Assembly: GCA_001466705.2 (NCBI GenBank)
Contig: LATX02000179.1
Coordinates: 1-64,000, forward strand
Length of the DNA stretch: 64,000 nucleotides
Direction: 5' to 3'
DNA from: Moniliophthora roreri
Lineage: Eukaryota; Basidiomycota; Agaricomycetes; Agaricales; Marasmiaceae
The first letter of the stretch is position 1; each line of letters starts with the position of its first letter. Positions 32,840 through 43,357 of the stretch are shown one piece after another. The translations under genes were made by a program, and so were the position numbers. The notes beneath the pieces are model-generated. The model saw nothing but the letters and a program-made list of their open reading frames with translations. It searched no databases and was not told the DNA's origin.

Positions 32840-34250
32840 ATCACATGTAGCTATAGCAGAGTCAATAATTTTTGCACACCATTTGTCCCCTACTTTGACC
32901 CTGCACGTTCAGTAACAACACGATCCTTGACACTTCCTGCATGCTCAGGCTCAGTTCAGCACACAAACTACTTCCCAGTTCTCTGCAAGTGTCTTCCCCA
33001 TGAGGAGTGTATGTAGGTCCAAAACTTTGAAACTCACACTCTGTCCATTATGTCGTTTCATTGTTTACAGTTATCGTCTAAACCTGAGGCTCAAAACTTT
33101 GATTAGCTCCTCCATATAATTCAGCCACATGTTCAATATTTTTCCTACCTCTGGAGCATCAATATTTTGTTGACCACACATCTCATGCTCAGTCTATCAA
33201 TATTATGTTGACCACAGTGAGCATAAAAACCATAATCTTGTCCTGCATGTCAGTGCATCCTGTCTCAAATCTTTGTACCTCCAAACAAACATCAAAATTT
33301 TGTCAAAAGGCCATGTGTCTGCATTAAGATTTCAATATTTTGATGATTGTGTGGACTGACACAATTTTGTTGCGAGGTGGAGCAGCAGAGAGGCTTCAAA
33401 ATTTTGATGGTTCTTTGGAGTCAAAGTTTTGCTGCTCATGCAGATCAGAATTGAGGGTTTGACAGCAAATCATCCAATGGATTCCTTTGATGAAACTCTG
33501 GTTTCAGGTTTAGTGAGCAGGTAGAATTGAATGTCTTTGGAATCGAACATCAAAAATTGAGAGATTCTGTCAAAAAGACAGAAGCTGGCTGCATTGCTAG
33601 TACTGTACTACTTGGAAGCCTTCAGAGTCAAAAATAACAACTCAGATAAGCTGTCAATATGTCAATAGTGAGAAAGAGTTTATTTTGACAGTAACCAAAG
33701 TAGGAGTTTGAGAAACCCTTGCCCTACCCTAACCTTAGTGCCTTCTTGAGACTTGCATTCCTGACGATGAACACAGTGCTTGCATGACACCCACAATGGC
33801 AATGACTAGCTAGGAAGCAAAATGCACCTCTGTACTTTGTTGACTAATGCCTTAACTATAGCAGCACCCATAATATAGGGCACAGATACAGAGAGCGAGG
33901 AGTTGAAGATGGCTATCAGTTTTAAGGTATGTTAAGACATCTTTCCTTTTTTCTCCTTATTAATCTTTATATTATTCCAGATTATCCACTTCAAGTTGGC
34001 ACTCTCACGTCCACCTCATTCTGGAAGTCATTTATAGAAGCTCCCCTCACCCTGCCACCTCAAGTACATATGACTGTCATGAGTGTACAACATGTTTCAG
34101 CCACCACTGTCCGAATACCTTACCCTGCAGTCACTGTTCTCTTTTGAGCTTCCAGAAGTTCATGTATCACAACTAATACCCATCAACCAGTAGCACGACA
34201 CCCAACCTTGCTCAGTTCTCATTATGCAGTTTCGTTACCCTATCACTCGG
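32840..34250. other. Unassigned stretch between a join and a B LTR
   Basis: No supportable gene or domain. A short direct repeat TATCAATATT.TGTTGACCACA occurs at ~33160 and ~33197. A possible two-exon reading (ATG ~33909, GTATGT donor at 33927, acceptor ~33980) gives no known motif. Confidence 0.4.
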
Positions 34251-35919
34251 TGAAGATGCTCAAAAACCTATGCCTCTACTATGAAAACACGAGGCCTGTG
34301 GTGCCAAAATACCTCCGAAAAAGGTATATATAAGTTCTTGATTCTCAGTTTTGTTTGCGAGTTGGTTCGGTGTGGTTCACTGTTACTGCAACGTTAAGAA
34401 TAATTTCTCAATGTCTTGCTCGGTAGTTCAGAGACAATTTGCCTTCAAAACAACTTCTCAGATTGAGATTGGTGTTTGTTCTGTATAATATTTATGGGTT
34501 TATAGTTTTATTAATCACTTCAAAGCAAATACTGGTATTGATGTTCAACCAGAAACTGCCCAAAGAATAAACTTCTTCTAAGCAAGAACAAAGGTACCTC
34601 TTGTACCTGAATATAGCCCTCTTAGCTATGTTCTGCAACAATTCTCAAGAGGACAAATCTTCTAGACACTGCTAGCCTGAAACCCTCTCTGATTCACATC
34701 AAAACACCAGACTATACTGATGCATGTCAGCTACCCTTTTGGTAAACTGATACAATATTCTGCTTATTAGAAAACACGCCTCTTGCATTAAAAACTAAGC
34801 TCTTCCTAGCTTTTATTTATATCTCTGGTTTGGGTTACAATCTCAGGTCTCAACTAGCCTGTGCCTCTTGCACAACTAAATAAGCTAGGGCCTGAAGTGG
34901 TTGAAAAATACTGATTGCCGGTAGCTCTTCTACCTGAATAACAATGTCATACACTCTGGTAATCAGTGGGCAGTATCTCTCCTGCTTTCCACCTACAAAA
35001 CACGTCTCTTTATATACCCTACAACATAAATAATCTAATATATCTGTCACACATACAAATAAAACTGAGTTGGGTGCTAAATATTATATAAACTGAGCTG
35101 TGTTTGGTAATTTCTCTGTCACAGTGTCCAATTGTAGTCAGGCTTCGTAGCCATAATCTCTTTTATTCTTTTTCTATGACGATTGTGCAGTCTCCTGACA
35201 CTAATCGTTTGCAATTTCCTCAATCAAACAGCTCTTCTTCCAACTCCGTTTGAAAATATTATACTTCCATGCCACTCCGCATGGTTCCTTCCTTCTCCGT
35301 CTATTGTCATCTGCTCTGTGGACATGTAATATGCTTCCATTTCTCCTCTAAAGTGTACATGTAAGCTTAGCCGTGCTATCTTCTCATCATACAGCTTTGT
35401 CTTCCGCTTTCCATGATACAGGCACCTTTTCGGTAACCAATCATCTATTTCATTCCTCTAATTTGATTATCGGTATCTCAAGTATCCCCCACCGATAATT
35501 TGTCATTCTCTGTTTCATATCCATTTCTCGGTAATATTCTCATTGATGTATCATCAAAGGCTTTTATTCTTCCTTCAAGTCGGGTGTGGTTTGAAAATAT
35601 TGTTAAAAATTAAAATATTCCCTTTGGTATGCTTTCGATAGAGAGGTGTGATGTGTGTTTCCCTACAGGTTTCGGGATGCTCCTCTGTGTTCAGATTCAC
35701 TGTTTATTTTCATACTAGCAGTGGTCGGGTACTCTTGTATGGCCTACCATCAACCATTACTCTGCTAATATTTTGTATCCTTCTCTACTACTCGCTTTGA
35801 CTAGCTGCTCAGGGCTCACACTAGTCCCTCAATTCCCTTGTATATGTCATTTCCAACCATAAAAGTGCAAAATATTCTCTATTTGCATGTGAAATAAAAG
35901 GTAAAAGTTATGCATATCA
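34251..35919 (-). mobile_element. Family B LTR, complete (1669 bp)
   Basis: Complete TGAAGATGCTC..TATGCATATCA unit. Flanks are CTCGG and GCAGG, which do not match, so this is not a simple solo LTR with its target duplication; it may be the product of recombination between two insertions. Confidence 0.85.
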
Positions 35920-36065
35920 GCAGGCCTTCTTCTTCACACAGTTGTTGATGTCATGCTTGTCACCACAGAACATGCAGAGACTGTTCTCCTAACAGCATTT
36001 GCATTCTTTTTCTGTCAGTTTCCTGTTCTTGAGCTTGCCTTCAAGCCAAGAGGGTAGCAATTTGG
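35920..36065 (-). pseudogene. Gag zinc-knuckle fragment of another retroelement
   Basis: Minus strand: [14 protein letters not shown], a stop, then C-M-F-C-G-D-K-H-D-I-N-N-C, a C-x2-C-x4-H-x4-C knuckle, cut by the B LTR at 35919. The style differs from family 1 Gag and ORF3. It abuts the ORF3 fragment at ~36066. Confidence 0.6.
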
Positions 36066-36409
36066 ACTGGTTACCTGAACCAGACTTTGGGTCTTGGTAC
36101 CATGATGGGACCCATTAATTGGATCCTGTCTTCTCCTTCTGTCATAGTGTTTGTGAACATCCCTGCTTCTCAGTCCAAACAGGTCAATGCTTCATTGAGT
36201 GTTTGACGATGTCCTCAAAGGAACATGAGGCTGCCTAGCAGGGCTCTGTGGCAGTTGTCGCCCTGTACAGCTGCAGTTAGCTGATCGTCGTAGTGTTCAG
36301 CATTTAAGACATAAAGCAGTTTGAAGGCTGAGGGATAGAAAGGACCAGAATAGGCTGTCTCATCAGAGAAGACTCGTCAAGAAGGGGTGGATTGCTGTTC
36401 TGAAGTCAT
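36066..36409 (-). pseudogene. Element C ORF3, N-terminal block
   Basis: ATG at 36409, 26 bp after the pol stop. The sequence M-T-S-E-Q-Q.. is followed by a TGA that aligns with a TGA in element E at the same place (both readable as former CGA), then the block S-G-P-F-Y-P-S-A-F-K-L-L-Y with H-Y-D-D-Q-L and, ~75 residues on, G-P-I-M-V-P. The frame then merges into the unrelated knuckle fragment at ~36065. Confidence 0.7.
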
Positions 36410-36434
36410 TGTTTGTGAGGTTAGGAATTGTCAT

Positions 36435-37684
36435 TCAAGAGAGGTTATGGGCAATTTTATATTCCAGGTATAGCTCCATCGAGTGTTTCAATCCACTAGG
36501 CTTTAGCTATTGGTTGTGGGACAAGTCATACCCTTTCCATGCCACAAGGTATTCTGTTGGCCTTCTTCTTTTCCCTTTTGGTCTATGTCCAATGATCGCC
36601 TCAACTTTGTGTTCCTCTTGCCCTTCTACTATGTCTGGTGGAGGTTCCAGAAAGTTAGGTCCATGGATTTCATTTTCTTTGTACAGTGTAAGAAGTCCAG
36701 CATGGAATATGGGGTAAATTCTCCATTGAAATGGGAGTTTCAACTTGTATGTCACCAGACCTAGAACTTCTTTGATTTTGAATGGTCCTTCACGTTTTGG
36801 GGACAGTTTTGGGGATGGATATCCTAGTGATAGGTTCTTCCCTTCTAGCCAGACCTTCTGACCCTTCTCGAATTTGTCAAAAGCTCTACTGCTTCTCTTT
36901 CGTATTTTTCGAGCAGAGATATCCAGTAGTGCTGATGTTTCTTCTTGCAGCTTCTTTAACTCTGAAATTCTTTGTTCGACAGATGGGACAGATGATTTGT
37001 TGAAAACAGTAGGAAGAGGTCTTGGATGATATCCTATGGTGAGATAGAATGGGGTTTGGTGAGTAACAGAGTGGGTTCTAGAGTTGTGGGCAAATTCTGC
37101 AAAATGGAGCAGATCCTTCCATTTCGTCTGTTCTTTGGCGCAGAAGAATCGCAAATATATTTTGACCTCTTGATTGACCCTTTCAGTCTCTCCATCCATT
37201 TGAGGGTGATAAGTGGTACTTAGCATTTGTTTAATTCCTAATATCCTTCCTATTTCTCTGAACACTTCTGCTGCAAATCATGGATCTCAATCGGAAATGA
37301 TTTTGTCTGGTAGTCCAAATCTTTTGTACACATGTTCGAACAAAAGTTCCACCATTCCAGTTGCATTGACCTTCTTGTTGCATGGGATGAAAATCACCCC
37401 CTTCGTAACTGTGTGGTCCACCACAACCAGTATAGAATCCATATTATCAACTGATGGTAAATCTGTGATCAAATCCATCGTGATTATCTGAAAAGGTAAC
37501 ACATCTTTGTTGCCTCCAATCAGCTGTAAAAGTACACATGTAGGATGCATGTTCACCTTCATTTGTTGGCATGCCGCACACCCATCAACAAATGTTTTGA
37601 TGTACTTTGTCATTCCAGGCCACCAATAGTCTTTCTGGATTTGATCCAATGTGTTCCATTGTCCTGGATGCCCATGAGGTAGAG
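36435..37684 (-). pseudogene. pol: Element C pol, integrase to chromodomain
   Basis: Minus strand. Integrase zinc-domain end (G-H-P-G-Q-W..C-A-A-C-Q-Q-M-K), catalytic core with M-D-L-I-T-D-L-P and the E in E-R-V-N-Q-E, then the GPY/F-type C-terminal part and a chromodomain (V-A-W-K-G-Y-D). An in-frame TAG at ~36507 replaces the chromodomain Trp (TGG). Truncated upstream at 37684 by the D1 LTR, so RT and gag are missing. Confidence 0.85.
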
Positions 37685-38109
37685 TGTTACATTACTTGCA
37701 CAGCAATGTCACTACCAACTTCAACTAAGAGAGCTGAAGTAGTATCAAGTTCAAGTTTGAGTTCGTTCAACAGCTTGTTGAAGTTCAGAGTTCCTTTGTT
37801 GTTGCTTAGACACAAGTACTTGAATTAACTAGGTCAAGCTGGAGATCCTGCCTCTGCTTGAGCGCTTAAATAAGTACAACCAAACTAGTTTCTACTATAT
37901 ATGTATAGAGCAACGGGGTTGGTGATTGTTAATAGATAGTGGTGATGTCGGCATATAGAAATATATTAAAGAAGGAAATGGGGATGGGGATAGTGCACTG
38001 GTCTGATAGAAAAAGAAGCATGTGATGTAAGAAGAAGAAGGGGGCTGGGAAGGTGTAATAAGTCTGAGGAGAAAGAGAAGCATATGAGAAAACAAGAGTA
38101 ATCATAACA
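37685..38109 (-). mobile_element. Element D1 3' LTR (425 bp)
   Basis: TGTTACATTACTTG..AATCATAACA on the + strand. On its right is TTACCCCCCTGTT, on the minus strand a purine tract ending at the LTR. It interrupts the integrase gene of element C. Its sequence differs clearly from the D2 5' LTR at 41729. Confidence 0.85.
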
Positions 38110-38122
38110 TTACCCCCCTGTT
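38110..38122 (-). promoter_or_regulatory. Polypurine tract of element D1
   Basis: AACAGGGGGGTAA on the minus strand directly before the 3' LTR. Confidence 0.7.
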
Positions 38123-38149
38123 AAGGTCTAGATTCCAGCTCTAGACACC

Positions 38150-38943
38150 TTAAGACTCTCTGTCTTCATACAACTCACTGTTGTAATCCTGAGACTCGCC
38201 TGGGCTCCACCTAGGCATCTCGTCATCGCCTGACCCATCCTTATGCTCTATTGGTTCATCAGGAACCTGTTCCAGCTCTTCTTCCATCATCGGCCATGTC
38301 TGAGATGGTCCAGGCTGCTATCTCTCTGCCATTCTCTCCTTGATCCCCTTCTTGACATCCATCAGCCTCACCTTTTTTGGGTTTACCCCCATAAATAAGA
38401 ACTCTCTCCTTTCGTCCTTGGTATCGACGACAAATGTCCAATCATTGCTCCCCATTATGATTGTCGTATCTGTCATCATCATGGTCCGACAGAGTGCTAC
38501 TATCCTGACCAGACCTTCCATTTGAAAGCCATAAAGACCATCAGCAGACAGTACACCCTGCAGTGATATGTCCAGGCACATAGTGGAGGCATTGCCTGCA
38601 AAAGTAGCTTGGGCAGTTTCAGGGGAGATAGTGGTCAAATTCGCACACAAGGCAGAGGCATGGTCCATCCATGTCTCTGCTGGCATTAGTGGCAGCGATC
38701 TGTTGTTCAGTCAGAGGTCGTCTGGTATTTCGAGTGTGGATTGGGGTAGAGATCATGGGGAGTACCTGTTTCCATCAGTTCGTCATCCAAGTCTGTTGAG
38801 AACACTGAAAGTATTCAGGTTGGGATATTCAGAAGCTGCTTGGGGATCTGTAGGGGGAGGCATGGATAGGTGTGGGAAAAGAGGGAAGGTAGACGGTACC
38901 ATAACAGGCCCTTCCAGACCTATTCCATAATTGCATGCATATA
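38150..38943 (-). pseudogene. Element D1 ORF3, C-terminal part, and overlapping second frame
   Basis: Minus strand. Y-A-C-N-Y-G-I-G-L-E-G-P and P-H-L-S-M-P-P-P-T-D-P match element G ORF3. Tandem knuckles at 38654-38553 keep all cysteines (the first His is shifted by one residue and a TGA replaces one codon). The knuckle frame ends G-E-Q-TGA near 38450. The +1 frame is open from 38686 to 38316 and, after one TAG, continues to S-E-L-Y-E-D-R-E-S and TAA at 38150. The N-terminal block was removed when the MITEs joined D1 to D2. Confidence 0.65.
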
Positions 38944-39690
38944 CACTATGTACAAGGTGTTCTTTTAACATGGTTTTCTGATTGAGAAAACACTTAATCT
39001 TCTTGCAAAGAGAATTCTTATAAAACTATATATAAATTCTAAATTTCAATTGTGTCCTCTCAATAAGAATATGTCTGGAGAATACTAAATTTTCAGCAGC
39101 AAAAGATATAGAATTTTCAAATTCTGAGAATTAATAAATAATACAATATATTAGAATAAATTCCATACTGAGAAAACATTAAATTTTCTCTGGTTGAAAA
39201 TCCTCAGAAAATGCTGATAAGATAAGATAAAAATTCCACATTTTCTATTGTGGGAAAGTCAGAGAAAACACTAGGAAAACACTAGGAAAATGGTAGGAAA
39301 ATCATGTGAAAACACTATATTTTAAAGCAGTTTTTAGATAGTTTTCATATAGTTTTCCTTTTGTATTTAACATGTTTCCTTTGATATAAAATTCAAAATC
39401 TTATATTTATTTTCTAAATGTTTTCTCACTATTTTATAAGGCAGAAAATTTAGTATATTTGTAATTAGAAAATTAAAGGATAATTCTATAATTTCATTAT
39501 CATAAAATAATAAAAAAACACAGACTCTTCTGGAAATTAAAATCCAGAGTATGCTTGCTGTTTTCACTATGTGATGATAGCTTGAAACTAATAGAATTTT
39601 CTGAGTGTTGTCTGGAAGCAAATATATAGCAGTATTCTGAGTGTATTTCCTTTGTATTAATAGCATAAAAAGAACACCTCATATGTAGTG
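38944..39690 (-). mobile_element. CACTA-type MITE, complete (747 bp)
   Basis: Starts CACTATGTACAAGGTG and ends with its inverted copy ..CACCTCATATGTAGTG. Same length as the copy at 42065-42811, opposite orientation. The minus-strand reading of 39367-39666 is internal noise. Confidence 0.85.
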
Positions 39691-40126
39691 AAAGTCAGAG
39701 AAAACACTAGGAAAACACTAGGAAAATGGTAGAAAAATCATGTGGAAACACTATATTTTAAAGCAGTTCTTAGATAGTTTTCATTTAGTTTTCCTTGTGT
39801 ATTTAACATGTTTTCTTTGATATAAAATTCAAAATCTTATATTTATTTTCTGAATGTTTTCTCACTATTTTATAAGGCAGAAAATTTAGTATATTTGTAA
39901 TTAGAAAATTAAAGGATAATTCTATAATTTCATTATTATAAAATAATAAAAAAACACAGACTCTTCTGGAAATTAAAATCCAGAGTATGCTTGCTGTTTT
40001 CAATATGTGATGACAACTTGAAACTAATAGAATTTTCTGAGTGTTTTCTGGAAGCAAATATATAGCAGTATTCTGGGTGTATTTCCTTTGTATTAATAGC
40101 ATAAAAAGAACACCTTGTACGTAGTG
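39691..40126 (-). mobile_element. Partial second MITE copy, tandem to the first
   Basis: Repeats 39254-39690 of the neighbouring MITE (436 bp) and ends ..CACCTTGTACGTAGTG. The left MITE flank is ATA and the right flank here is AGT, so there is no shared target duplication across the pair. Confidence 0.8.
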
Positions 40127-40430
40127 AGTGTGTAATCCAACCGATTTTGTTCTGCATGCCATCAACGTTATACACTTTGATGGGCTTTGATAATCATATC
40201 CAGGGTGTCTTGAGTCATTTGGCTTCTGCTTTAGAAATGAAGTGTCCTCCAGCCCCAGAGTCAATTAGGGCTTTTTGTTTGACAATTTCTATTCCAACGT
40301 TGTATTGAATTGGAATGTGCATAGAATTTCAGTTTAATTAACTTAGCTAATACAACATTCGAAATCGTAATTGGTGGCAGCAAGAGTGTCTGCCTCTTCC
40401 GCCTCTTCAAAGACTCTCTTTCTCCATGAG
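40127..40430 (-). pseudogene. pol: Element D2 pol, protease fragment
   Basis: Minus strand: A-L-I-D-S-G-A-G-G protease active site near 40265-40245, then V-Y-N-V-D-G. Broken by TGA at ~40225 and cut by the MITE at 40127. RT onward is lost. Confidence 0.8.
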
Positions 40431-41690
40431 ACCCAAGATCTCATTCTGTTCCGCTTCTCCTTGTTCTAAGACCATTGCTTTGATCTTCATGTATGCCTCT
40501 CGTGCTGAGAGTTTCTTTGGCTCAAATTTTGTTTGAGTTGTTTGGCTATCTTGTCCCTTGGATGGACAGTTGCATGAGAGATGACTGATCTGAGTGCACC
40601 GGAAACACTTCCCTTGAGCCATATAATCTTTCTTGTCCAATTCTGACAAGATTCAGCTAATCACAGTCTCCTTTTCCTTTCTAACCACCTTTGGTTTAAC
40701 AACTTCTCTAGAGGCTCTTCTCTTCTTGTTCACTATTACCATTTTGTATTGGTTATCATACTTGATCGCCAAGTTGCACCAATCTTCCAGGGTGTCAGGA
40801 ACGCCATCTGTCCTAAGCATAATCTTGTCCTAGAGAGAGAGACAGGAAGTCCTTCTCTAAAAAACTTTATGAGCACTTGCTCATCATACCCTGTTTCTAT
40901 TGCAATGAGGCGAAATTCATGGACACAGTCATCTGCTCTATCCTTCATCTTTACTTCTTTGATCTTCATCTGTGCTTCTCTAGCAATGTCAATGGGTTGC
41001 CATTCAGTTCAGAATCTCTTCTTGAAACTACTCCAAGTTTCTTCAGCAGTCTTCTTCTTCGTCGCAGGATCATCATCTTCAGGAAACAGTTTAAGCTGTT
41101 CAGTAATCTTCCATCTGTTTGTCTTTCCTTTAAGGAGAGAAAGAAGGAGCATCTTCTTCTCATCTGTGTTGGCCTTCACAGGGTTCATCCGGAAGTATAG
41201 TTTGAGGTCAAGGAGAAAGCACCTTGTATCCTTGTAATTGCCTTCGTATGGATCTGGGACTGGTCCTTTGCTGGACTTGTCCTTCTTGTCATTTATCGTC
41301 TCAATTACAGCCGTGGAGATGGTCCTGGCCCATTGTTCATTAGCATCATCAGCTTCGACTTTGGGAGCAATGTCTGCTGTACATGTAATGTCTGGTGCAG
41401 CACTGGCACTTGGAGTTGTCATTTCTGGTGTAGGAGTATGATATATTGATGATTGGTATTCATCAAAGGGGTTGGTTTCAGAAGACTTAGCTTTAGGTTC
41501 TTGTTCAAACGGTTCTTGGAGACTCTCAATGGCTCCTCTTCGCTGACTTTATGTAATTCTTTGTGGGGTCCTGAGTGGATTGGGATTCAGCAGTTGTTGA
41601 ACTACTTTGAGCTGTTCGTTGAGATCGGCTTCTTCAGCTGCTGTAAGGCAAGCTCTCAGAGATGTTGTGTTTTGGTTCAGAGGTGATGCC
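40407..41690 (-). pseudogene. gag: Element D2 gag (decayed)
   Basis: Minus strand. Acidic N-terminal part (A-A-E-E-A-D-L-N-E-Q-L-K), Gag core (Y-E-G-N-Y-K-D-T; F-R-M-N-P; E-T-G-Y-D-E-Q), and knuckle C-F-R-C-x4-H-x4-C near 40590. At least two frameshifts (around 40850 and 40650) and stops. The start codon position of element A (ATG) reads ACA here. At the gag stop the slippery GGGTTTT has become GAGTCTT. Confidence 0.8.
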
Positions 41691-41728
41691 TAGACCTAGA
41701 CAGGTCAGCAACAATTAGCTTGACCTTT

Positions 41729-43003
41729 TGTTACATTACTTGCACAGCAACAACAACAACTCAACAACACTAAGTGAAGTGATGTCAAGTTAATAAGGTT
41801 CAAGTTCAAGTTTGACAACTCAACAGTAGGTAAAACCTTCTGCTAGGTTATTTTGGATTCAGTTGTGGCTTGCAAGATGTAGAGTGGATTAACCAGGTCA
41901 AGCTGAGGAGTCTTGACCCAGTTTCTATCTACTTATACATCGTTTGTATCTACTCATTATACATCATTTGTGTATCAACATAGTAGGTCAGAGTGCAATA
42001 TGTTTAGCAAATAGAATCAGGTAGAACTTGAAAGAATAAAAAGAAGTCAACAACGAATCATAATCACTACATACAAGGTGTTCTTTTTATGCTATTAATA
42101 CAAAGGAAATACACTCAGAATACTGCTATATATTTGCTTCCAGACAACACTCAGAAAATTCTATTAGTTTCAAGTTGTCATCACATATTGAAAACAGCAA
42201 GCATACTCTGGATTTTAATTTCCAGAAGAGTCTGTGTTTTTTTATTATTTTATGATAATGAAATTATAGAATTATCCTTTAATTTTCTAATTACAAATAT
42301 ACTAAATTTTCTGCCTTATAAAATAGTGAGAAAACATTTAGAAAATAAATATAAGATTTTGAATTTTATATTAAAGGAAACATGTTAAATACAAAAGGAA
42401 AACTATATGAAAACTATCTAAAAACTGCTTTAAAATATAGTGTTTTCACATGATTTTCCTACTATTTTCCTAGTGTTTTCCTAGTGTTTTCTCTGACTTT
42501 CCCACAATAGAAAATGTGGAATTTTTATCTTATCTTATCAGCATTTTCTGAGGATTTTCAACCAGAGAAAATTTAATGTTTTCTCAGTATGGAAATTATT
42601 CTAATATATTGTATTATCTATTAATTCTTAGAATTTGAAAATTCCATATCTTTTGCTGCTGAAAATTTAGTATTCTCCAGGCATATTCTTGTTGAGAGGA
42701 CACAATTGAAATTTAGAATTTATATATGGTTTTATAAAAATTCTCTTTGCAAGAAGATTAAGTGTTTTCTCAATGAGAAAACCATGTTAAAAGAACACCT
42801 TGTATGTAGTGAATGATGTCATTAATGAAGTCAACGATAATGTCATAAAGAAAGATGAAATTATATGGAAATAATAAATAAGGTAAACTAAAAATGGGAA
42901 CCAGGAATGTGGATGGGTCCAGATGTTAACGAGAAGCATATGATGGGGCACTTAAGTAACAAAAAAGGAAAACAAGGTCTGTGAGAGTAAAGAAATTGTA
43001 ACA
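41729..43003 (-). mobile_element. Element D2 5' LTR, split by a MITE
   Basis: TGTTACATTACTTGCACAGC.. to ..AGAAATTGTAACA; 525 bp without the 747-bp MITE and its 3-bp duplication (42062-42814). AGGTCAAGCTG at 41895-41905 (+ strand) pairs with AGCTTGACCT at 41717-41726 outside the LTR, the self-priming pair of this element. Confidence 0.8.
42065..42811 (+). mobile_element. CACTA-type MITE, complete, with AAT target duplication
   Basis: 747 bp with a perfect 23-bp terminal inverted repeat starting CACTACATACAAGGTG, flanked by AAT on both sides (42062-42064 and 42812-42814). CACTA termini and a 3-bp duplication are the marks of the CACTA (EnSpm/CMC) superfamily. No transposase, so it is non-autonomous. 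Inserted in the D2 LTR. Confidence 0.9.
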
Positions 43004-43211
43004 ATAAGTAGATAGGAACTGGGTCAAGACTCTTCAGCTTGACCTGGTTAATCAACCTTGTATCTTGCAAGCCAATGACCGAACTCATAATAACTAAGCA
43101 GAAGGTCTTACCTACTGTTGAGTTGTCGAACTCTAACTTGAACCTTAATACTTGACATCACTTCACTTAGTGGTGTTGAGTAGTTGTCATTGCTGTGCAA
43201 GTAATGTAACA
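43004..43211 (+). mobile_element. Element E 5' LTR, distal ~208 bp
   Basis: Ends ..GCAAGTAATGTAACA and contains CTTCAGCTTGACCTGG. It is an inverted copy of 41729-~41938, so the D2 and E LTR ends face each other. No self-priming complement follows it. Confidence 0.75.
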
Positions 43212-43357
43212 CCATTATCTTGTGTTGTGGAAAGAGTTCGACTCCTCACACAACAAATGGCTCTGATCTAGCAGATTGAAACACTCAATGGAGTTATACC
43301 TGGACTATAAAATAGCCCACAACCTTCTTTGAAGGACAATCCCCAATCCCACAAACA
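43212..43357 (+). pseudogene. Element E residual leader and last codons of the chromodomain
   Basis: 43275-43332 reads L-K-H-S-M-E-L-Y-L-D-Y-K-I-A-H-N-L, the C-terminal end of the chromodomain as in elements A and C. Everything from gag to integrase is deleted. Confidence 0.7.

Noticed and set aside
33909..34147. Possible two-exon gene with a GTATGT donor and CCAG acceptor
   Set aside because: Neither exon gives a recognisable motif, the frame closes quickly and there is no second copy.
39803..40264. Minus-strand ORF of 153 codons
   Set aside because: Starts in element D2 protease DNA and runs through a MITE; the MITE part recurs at 39367-39666 and 42089-42388 and has no coding character.
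43004..43357. Hairpin-like leader taken as a tRNA or structured RNA
   Set aside because: It is the tail of a family 1 LTR plus residual leader; no cloverleaf could be drawn.
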